From positions 1-64,000 of the forward strand of contig NZ_SMCV01000013.1 in the NCBI RefSeq assembly GCF_004342285.1: DNA of 64,000 nt, in the 5' to 3' direction. Below the pieces are notes generated by a model. It was not told where the DNA came from and ran no database searches. It was given only the letters and a program-made list of their open reading frames with translations. This document shows, piece after piece, positions 62,253-64,000 of this stretch. Source of the DNA: Klebsiella sp. BIGb0138 (GTDB lineage Bacteria > Pseudomonadota > Gammaproteobacteria > Enterobacterales > Enterobacteriaceae). The stretch's first letter is position 1. Every line of letters begins with the position of its first letter. Both the position numbers and the translations under genes were made by a program.

Positions 62253-62933
62253 GTGTTAACTCGTGATTTCTTAATCAATGCGGATTGTAAGACGGCGTTT
62301 GGTGCTATTGAGGAATCGCTACTCTGGTCGGCAGAGCAACGGGCGGCCTCATTGGCTGCCACCCTGGCCTGTCGTCCGGATGCCGGCTCAGTATGGATTT
62401 TTGGCTACGGTTCGCTAATGTGGAACCCGGCGCTGGAGTACCGTGAATCCTGTACCGGTACGCTCCCGGGCTGGCACCGCGCTTTTTGTCTGCGGCTGAC
62501 CGCCGGGCGAGGCAGCGCGCATCAGCCTGGCCGAATGCTGGCCCTTAAAGAGGGCGGGCGCACTACCGGTGTGGCCTACCGTCTCCCCGACGATACCCTG
62601 GAAGAGGAGCTGACCCTGCTGTGGAAGCGGGAAATGATCACCGGCTGCTATCTGCCGACCTGGTGCAAGCTTGAGCTTGACGACGGGCGGACGGTCAATG
62701 CGCTAGTGTTTATTATGGATCCGCGCCACCCGCTCTTTGAGTCAGATACCAGCGCCCAGGTGATTGCGCCGCTGATCGCCCGAGCCAGCGGGCCGCTGGG
62801 CACCAACGCCCAGTATCTGTTCTCGCTCGACCAGGAGCTGCGCAAGCTGGGAATGCATGATGCTTGCCTTGACGATCTGGTCGGCAAAGTGCGTAACCTG
62901 CTCGGGGAAAACAGCCAGCCAGGGCTGGCCTGA
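62253..62933 (+). CDS. chaC: Glutathione-specific gamma-glutamylcyclotransferase
   Basis: This 226-aa enzyme starts at GTG 62253 (M/VLTRDFLINADCKTAFGAIE) behind GGAGG. The ChaC signature VWIFGYGSLMWNPAL and the catalytic Glu in LALKEGGRTTGVAYR are present. It cleaves glutathione to 5-oxoproline and Cys-Gly. It is 5 residues shorter at the C-terminus than the E. coli protein. Confidence 0.95.
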   Translation: MLTRDFLINADCKTAFGAIEESLLWSAEQRAASLAATLACRPDAGSVWIFGYGSLMWNPALEYRESCTGTLPGWHRAFCLRLTAGRGSAHQPGRMLALKEGGRTTGVAYRLPDDTLEEELTLLWKREMITGCYLPTWCKLELDDGRTVNALVFIMDPRHPLFESDTSAQVIAPLIARASGPLGTNAQYLFSLDQELRKLGMHDACLDDLVGKVRNLLGENSQPGLA

Positions 62934-62940
62934 GAACGGA

Positions 62941-62966
62941 AAAGCGCCCGGGGTCACCCGGGCGAT
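62941..62966 (-). terminator. Terminator for the DUF1883 gene
   Basis: CGCCCGGG-TGAC-CCCGGGCG followed by CTTTTC in the minus direction, 5 bases after the stop at 62971. It also ends the facing chaC transcript region. Confidence 0.75.
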
Positions 62967-62970
62967 GATA

Positions 62971-63213
62971 TCAGGCGGGAACGTAGCTGATGGAGTGCTC
63001 CAGAGATTGACTGTGGCTGTCGATCAGGACATTCCACGTGCCGTTGTAGGGCACGGTCAAATAGGCGCTATCGCGATCCTGCACGCTCAGAATATCCGCG
63101 CGGCTATCACCCGCAGCCCTGGCGCTCATCAGGTGAATATGGCAGCGTTCGGAACACCGAACCACCAGCGTATCACCGCCAAACAACATCAAACTTGCTT
63201 TTACCATTGCCAT
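62971..63213 (-). CDS. DUF1883-like small protein
   Basis: This 80-aa protein starts at ATG 63213 (MAMVKASLMLFGGDTLVVRC); the longer open frame upstream has no ribosome site. The pattern GGDTLVVRCSERCHIHLMS followed by AYLTVPYNGTWNVLIDSHS matches the beta-sandwich DUF1883 family. The function is unknown. It converges on chaC, a gene not present here in E. coli as far as I recall. Confidence 0.68.
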   Translation of the reverse strand: MAMVKASLMLFGGDTLVVRCSERCHIHLMSARAAGDSRADILSVQDRDSAYLTVPYNGTWNVLIDSHSQSLEHSISYVPA

Positions 63214-63451
63214 TTTGTACCCCGTTGTTGTCTGTCCACAGCGTCCTGCCAGCTCAATCCCGTGCGTGATATCGTTCACACTTTGCTCATGGCATAACAC
63301 CAAATGGGGGACGTGCGGATGCTGATATTGATCAACAAAAGGAATAAAGATTAAACAAAAATGATGTTGTTCCTGAAAGCATTCAGCTGGCATATTTTTA
63401 CGTTAAGAAACGCTGCCAGCTTGATATTTAATCCCGTCAGAAGGGGGGAAT

Positions 63452-63805
63452 TCAGAAGGTCAGGACTTTTTCTGCCGCCAGCGTCCACTGCGCCAGCTCG
63501 ACCAGGGTCCCAATTTCCACGCCGTCAATCAGCGGCAGCGCGGTGATGCCGCGACCGTCGGTACAGGTTTTACACAACTTCACCGGGACGTTCTGCGCGG
63601 TGAGGATCTCCAGCATCTGCTGAATATTATATCCTTCCGCCGGCTTTTGCCCGCGCAGCCCGGCCGTTACCGCATCCGACATTAAAAAAATCTTTAGGTC
63701 GAGCGCCGACTGCTGCTCGCGCAGCGCAATCGCCAGGCGCAGACTGTTAAACAGCGATTCACTGCCGTAGGCAGCCCCGTTAGCGACAATCACAATACTT
63801 TGCAT
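63452..63805 (-). CDS. ychN: DsrE-family protein YchN
   Basis: This 117-aa protein starts MQSIVIVANGAAYGSESLFN behind AAGGAG. DsrE/F fold features are LRLAIALREQQSALDLKIFL, the Cys in VKLCKTCTDGRGI and the C-terminal GTLVELAQWTLAAEKVLTF. E. coli YchN forms hexamers; a sulfur-relay role is suspected. It is oriented opposite to the partial gene at the right edge. Confidence 0.94.
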   Translation of the reverse strand: MQSIVIVANGAAYGSESLFNSLRLAIALREQQSALDLKIFLMSDAVTAGLRGQKPAEGYNIQQMLEILTAQNVPVKLCKTCTDGRGITALPLIDGVEIGTLVELAQWTLAAEKVLTF

Positions 63806-63873
63806 AAGAACTCCTTGGTATAAGGCACGGTTATTGCTTAGCTGAAGTATAAAGCGTTAACCCGGGAGGGGGT

Positions 63874-64000
63874 ATGAATAATACGGCTGGCACAACGCCT
63901 GAGGCGAATGAGTGGTTTCACCATGCCCATCAGCGCCAGAGACAGCAGCTTCGCCAGCTGGCTCAGCTGGGGGCGTTGGCAAACCAGATTAGCGCTCTGG
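63874..64000 (+). CDS. Start of an unrecognised gene (cut by the window)
   Basis: ATG at 63874 follows GGGAGGGGGT. The visible 42 codons read MNNTAGTTPEANEWFHHAHQ, then a Gln/Leu-rich helix (RQRQQLRQLAQLGALANQIS). No signal peptide is seen, so it is not obviously the YchO start that follows ychN in E. coli. The rest lies to the right. Confidence 0.55.
   Translation, partial: MNNTAGTTPEANEWFHHAHQRQRQQLRQLAQLGALANQISAL

Overview
The window is enterobacterial chromosome. The right third carries the conserved block ychF-pth-ychH-dauA-prs-ispE-lolB-hemA-prfA-prmC-sirB2-sirB1-kdsA-chaA-chaB-chaC-ychN in the E. coli order, with proteins close to the E. coli ones. GC-rich coding sequence, a MerR gene between ychH and dauA, and a diol-utilisation microcompartment locus beside ychF suggest a Klebsiella/Raoultella/Kluyvera-like member of Enterobacteriaceae. 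The genus cannot be fixed from sequence reading alone.

Bases 1-29999 are most of a Mu-like transposable prophage, read right to left on the minus strand. The immunity region (CI-like repressor, Ner) and transposition genes (A, B) lie at the right. They are followed by small early genes, a Mor-type activator, a lysis cassette, packaging and head genes, and a contractile tail that runs off the left edge inside a tail fibre. The phage left terminus is visible at about 29999, with three copies of a GTATCAAAT motif spaced like the Mu L1/L2/L3 transposase sites. The tail chaperone pair 41/42 carries a Mu-type -2 frameshift site (GGGGG).

The prophage terminus falls inside a plus-strand BMC-H shell gene whose first codons are missing from the window. 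The remainder (30000-30553) keeps most of the BMC fold plus a long, basic C-terminal tail. Facing it is a 13-gene minus-strand cluster (44019 to 30738) for a glycyl-radical-enzyme microcompartment: alcohol dehydrogenase, PduL, an unknown 88-aa protein, a PduM-like flavoprotein, PduN, a GlcG/PduO-C-like protein, propionate/acetate kinase, PduA, PduB, PduP, a PduU-like shell protein, a DJ-1/PfpI protein, the glycyl radical dehydratase, its activase and a PduF-type facilitator. The dehydratase has the residues of B12-independent glycerol/propanediol dehydratase at the same numbers as the Clostridium butyricum enzyme and lacks the choline-lyase signature. The likely pathway is 1,2-propanediol (or glycerol) to aldehyde inside the shell, then to acyl-CoA, acyl phosphate and acid with ATP, with the alcohol dehydrogenase recycling NADH. 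It resembles the GRM3/GRM4 class of loci.

Between the microcompartment operon and ychF lie a RidA-family gene, a LysR regulator and a divergent short-chain dehydrogenase. The housekeeping block follows, with clear intrinsic terminators after prs, kdsA and the SDR/ychF convergence. The window ends in the first 42 codons of a gene I do not recognise. I saw no rRNA, tRNA or CRISPR array.
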